A stretch of DNA of 52,560 nucleotides from Paraphysoderma sedebokerense (taxonomy: Eukaryota > Blastocladiomycota > Physodermatomycetes > Physodermatales > Physodermataceae). The notes beneath the pieces are model-generated. The model was given only the letters and a program-made list of their open reading frames with translations. It made no database searches and was not told where the DNA came from. Below are positions 50,223 through 52,560 of the stretch, in pieces; positions within the stretch are counted from its first letter, which is position 1; each line of letters starts with the position of its first letter. Position numbers and translations under genes: made by a program. Location: the NCBI GenBank assembly GCA_025602915.1, contig JAHLJZ010000126.1:1-52560 (forward strand), given 5' to 3'.

Positions 50223-51589
50223 TTAATTAGCAGGTTGTTGGCCAGGTAAGGTTTGGTTGTTGCGTTGTTGACCGGCTCCAGGTAGGGTTTGGTTATTAGC
50301 TTGTCTGCCAGCTCCTGGTTGAGTTTGATTGTTGGGCTGTTGGCCAGCTCCCGGTTGAGTTTGATTGTTGGGCTGTTGACCAGCTCCCGGTTGAGTTTGA
50401 TTGTTGGGCTGTTGGCCAGCTCCCGGTTGCGTTTGATTTTGTTGATTTCCGGGTTGCTGAGCTGGATTCCCGCCAGAGAGCAAAGCAGAAAGAGTACTGC
50501 TAATCTGATTGAGAGATTGAACGACATTTTGAACCACGGCAGTAACGTCTTGTCCGTTGACTGGATTGTTACCAGCCCCTGTGCCATTGTTGGCCAAGGT
50601 ACCATTGTTAACTAGGGTGCCATTGTTGGCCAGGGTGCCATTATTTTGAAGGTTGCCCTTTGGAGGGTTTTGAGGAGGTTGTTGCTTAGCGACATCAGCA
50701 TTTTTCTTCTGTGCAGCATCTTTCTTGGCGGCTTCATTTTTCTTCGCCGGCTCGTTCTTTTTTGCGGGTTCGTTCTTGGCAACTTGTTTCTTTTCCGCTT
50801 CAGCTTTCTTACCAGCAGCCGGATCAGCCTGTTTTGCTTTAGCACCACCTTGAACGTTGAGAACGGCACAAGACCCAAAACCTATTGAAAATTTACAATT
50901 CAGCTAGGCCGCTGGGTATAGAGATAAATGTAAGAAATGCCGTACCAGCAGGTTGCTTGACTTGAAGTAATACTTTGCCAGATAATCCATCTGGAACTGT
51001 TAACATGAATGTTTGAGGACCTGATTTGAACAATGAATATGTTATTATCTTCCATAAAGCGCTCTTCGAGTCATAATGCTTACCTTTCTTTTGCCCTTTA
51101 GCTAACCTTCCATTATTTCCGGGCACATTTTTAGGAATAGCAGCATCGACAGTGAACTTAGGGTTTTCAAGGTCAGTAGAGAAAGAGGCATCTAAGGGAC
51201 CGGCCCCATCACCTAGAAAATTTGAATTCAGTTAGAATAATGCGCTTGGGCATTAAATCTTAAATTTCTACTTACCATTGCTAATAGCCCAAGTCATTTC
51301 GACTGTCTGTCCCGGACTAACAGTCATAGTTTCAGCCTACGAGTAGAATTACGAGGTTAATATTGTATTACTCCATTATTTGTTATTACAGCAGGAGACC
51401 CACCCCAGAGACTGCAGCGGCGAGATCACCAACTGCACAAGGATTTTTGGCGTTGACTCTCTTGTCATCTCTTATAGAATCGGTTTTCGTGTTAAGACCT
51501 TTGGGATTAACAAGTCGGCCGTGCGGTTCAACTGTTGATAAAAGACAGGCAACAACGAGGAAGAGGGAAGCAGTCGATGCAATAAACAT
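50223..51589 (-). CDS. Secreted LPMO/BIM1-like protein with repeat-rich C-terminal tail
   Basis: Five exons join in frame. Signal peptide (FIASTASLFLVVACLLS) followed by HGRLVNPKGL, so His may lie at or near the mature N-terminus, as in copper-binding LPMO and BIM1/X325 proteins. The fold region carries NPCAVGD, AETMTVSPGQTVEMTWAISN, FTVDAAIPKNVPG, GPQTFMLTVPDGLSGKVLLQ and the closing GSCAVLNVQG, giving two Cys for one disulfide. Beyond it: a Lys/Ala/Glu-rich stretch with NEPAKK repeats, NNGTLA repeats and five 12-residue GAGQQPNNQTQP-type repeats ending GQQPAN. Such tails may bind wall polymers or be glycosylated (inference). Whether it cleaves polysaccharide or carries copper cannot be told; the second His of the copper brace is not evident. 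Cleavage just before His after Pro would be unusual for signal peptidase. Confidence 0.7.
50272..50451 (-). repeat. 36-bp coding minisatellite, five units
   Basis: Units begin near 50272, 50308, 50344, 50380 and 50416, each 36 bp and encoding GAGQQPNNQTQP or close variants; the three central copies are nearly identical and the outer ones have diverged, the usual pattern of unequal exchange. In frame, in the tail of the LPMO/BIM1-like protein. Confidence 0.9.
50580..50650 (-). repeat. 18-bp coding repeat (NNGTLA), about four units
   Basis: Consecutive copies of a unit reading GGTGCCATTGTTGGCCAG on the plus strand, encoding NNGTLA/NNGTLV; distinct from the 36-bp repeat further downstream in the protein. 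Confidence 0.8.
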
Positions 51590-52560
51590 AGCTAGCTAAT
51601 GTAAGAATATCGAAGAGGGTAATTGTAGTGGAAGGGAGGTGATTCCCTGCTCCTTTTATGCGAGAACGTCAGGTGGAACAATTGCTCCGACTAACAATAA
51701 ATTTCATTACACAAGTAGCGCGTGTAGTTGAAGACAATTCATCGCAGTCTTAATGGTCATTAGTACGGAGCATTGTGGACAACCGAGACAATAAACTGCG
51801 AATTAATGAGCTCGGTTGAACTATCAAACACTGAAATTAATTCAGAGGTGTTTACAATCCGGAATTTGGTCAGACAATTTCAATCTGTCCCACAGATGCA
51901 GCGTCACAATTAGCGCTGTTACGTATTGTCTGGGCATATTGCTGTTATTTAATTTTATACTAAAGATTGGGCTTGCTCTATTGATAAATCATTATTGTTC
52001 TTTTGTCTTCTGGCAAAGCAGATGGCTTTGACTTATGACTTGTAAACGTCATCTCGCCAGGAAGTAACGGAAATTGGCATCGTCAGAAAGCAGATAATTA
52101 TCTTCAAATTACAAAATCTATTTCGATTGACTTCAGCGCACATCTCTCAATAGAAATCATACGTGCGTTGGCATTGCGCTTCCTTCCTCCGAAGCCAATT
52201 ATTCGAAAACTTCAAAACTAGAGAGAACGAGGAATTAAAAATTATATGTAAGTCGAAAATTTCTAGCATACACTTCCTTGGCTTCCTCGGCCATGTCTGA
52301 GCTTTTTCCGAGCAAGCTATCGAACGCTGTCACACATGCCTAGAAGTAGAGCGTACAGTGTTGCACGTGGAATTAGTGATTGATTCATTTAAATTATTGG
52401 CAAACACATTGTTGCACCGATATATTTAAGTTCCATCAACCGGGATTGCATGGATGACGTTATCTCCAAATCTTAGGTGTTCTCAGAATTACAGAACATT
52501 AAGATATTGCTTATATATTTAACAATGCCAGGAAACTGCAGCGCAGTATAGTGTTAATAA
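51590..52560. other. 3' end of window, no gene recognised
   Basis: Contains the promoter of the LPMO/BIM1-like gene (TCCTTTTATGCG about 60 bp upstream of its start). The rest is AT-rich, with short frames lacking motifs. Part of another gene may begin beyond the window. Confidence 0.4.

Overview
This 52.6-kb window is nuclear DNA of an intron-rich eukaryote, most likely an early-diverging (zoosporic or otherwise non-Dikarya) fungus. The fungal side is supported by a recyclin-1 type F-box/Sec10 protein with a CaaX end, an ENA-like (type IID) P-type ATPase, a half-size ABCG transporter and ATF4/Cys3-style bZIP factors. The early-diverging placement is inferred from genes generally missing in yeasts and moulds but kept here: VMP1, copine, a TTD14-type NTPase, NDUFAF5 and prenylcysteine oxidase. 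Species cannot be named from the sequence. Introns are short (about 60-100 bp), and many donors read GTTYGY instead of GTRAGT.

Layout. 0.5-2.7 kb: a tail-anchored thioredoxin (minus) diverges from dynactin p25/DCTN5 (plus). 2.7-4.8 kb: no gene recognised. 4.8-8.3 kb: two bZIP paralogues, the second spliced downstream of a polyQ and CYTH/triphosphate-tunnel-like domain. 8.5-10.8 kb: VMP1 carrying an N-terminal SAP domain. 11.3-13.4 kb: TTD14-like P-loop NTPase. 13.8-17.1 kb: recyclin-1 (minus). 17.3-23.4 kb: glycogen debranching enzyme (minus). 24.0-24.8 kb: a mitochondrial-type J protein whose HPD motif depends on a 6-nt microexon (minus). 25.1-27.1 kb: prenylcysteine oxidase (plus). 27.5-29.3 kb: PA-TM-RING ubiquitin ligase (minus). 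29.7 kb: tRNA-Trp(CCA) with an 11-nt intron. 31.1-32.3 kb: secreted cysteine-containing protein. 32.3-33.5 kb: GC-rich, inverted-repeat-bearing block in front of a low-complexity hypothetical gene. 34.5-37.5 kb: ABCG transporter (minus). 37.9-39.8 kb: tyrosine aminotransferase. 40.1-42.6 kb: copine (minus). 43.4-45.1 kb: NDUFAF5. 45.3-49.4 kb: ENA-like ATPase (minus). 50.2-51.6 kb: secreted LPMO/BIM1-like protein with repeat-rich tail (minus).

The genes are independent monocistronic units; there is no operon or pathway cluster. Loose themes are membrane traffic (dynactin, VMP1, recyclin, copine), prenyl chemistry (a CaaX substrate and prenylcysteine oxidase), mitochondria (NDUFAF5, J protein) and two proteins with CYTH-like folds. 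The most unusual items are the in-frame 6-nt microexon that supplies H-P of the J-domain HPD motif, the CYTH-bZIP and SAP-VMP1 fusions, and a bZIP paralogue that has lost the invariant DNA-contacting Asn. No CRISPR array, rRNA, intact transposon or viral element was seen.
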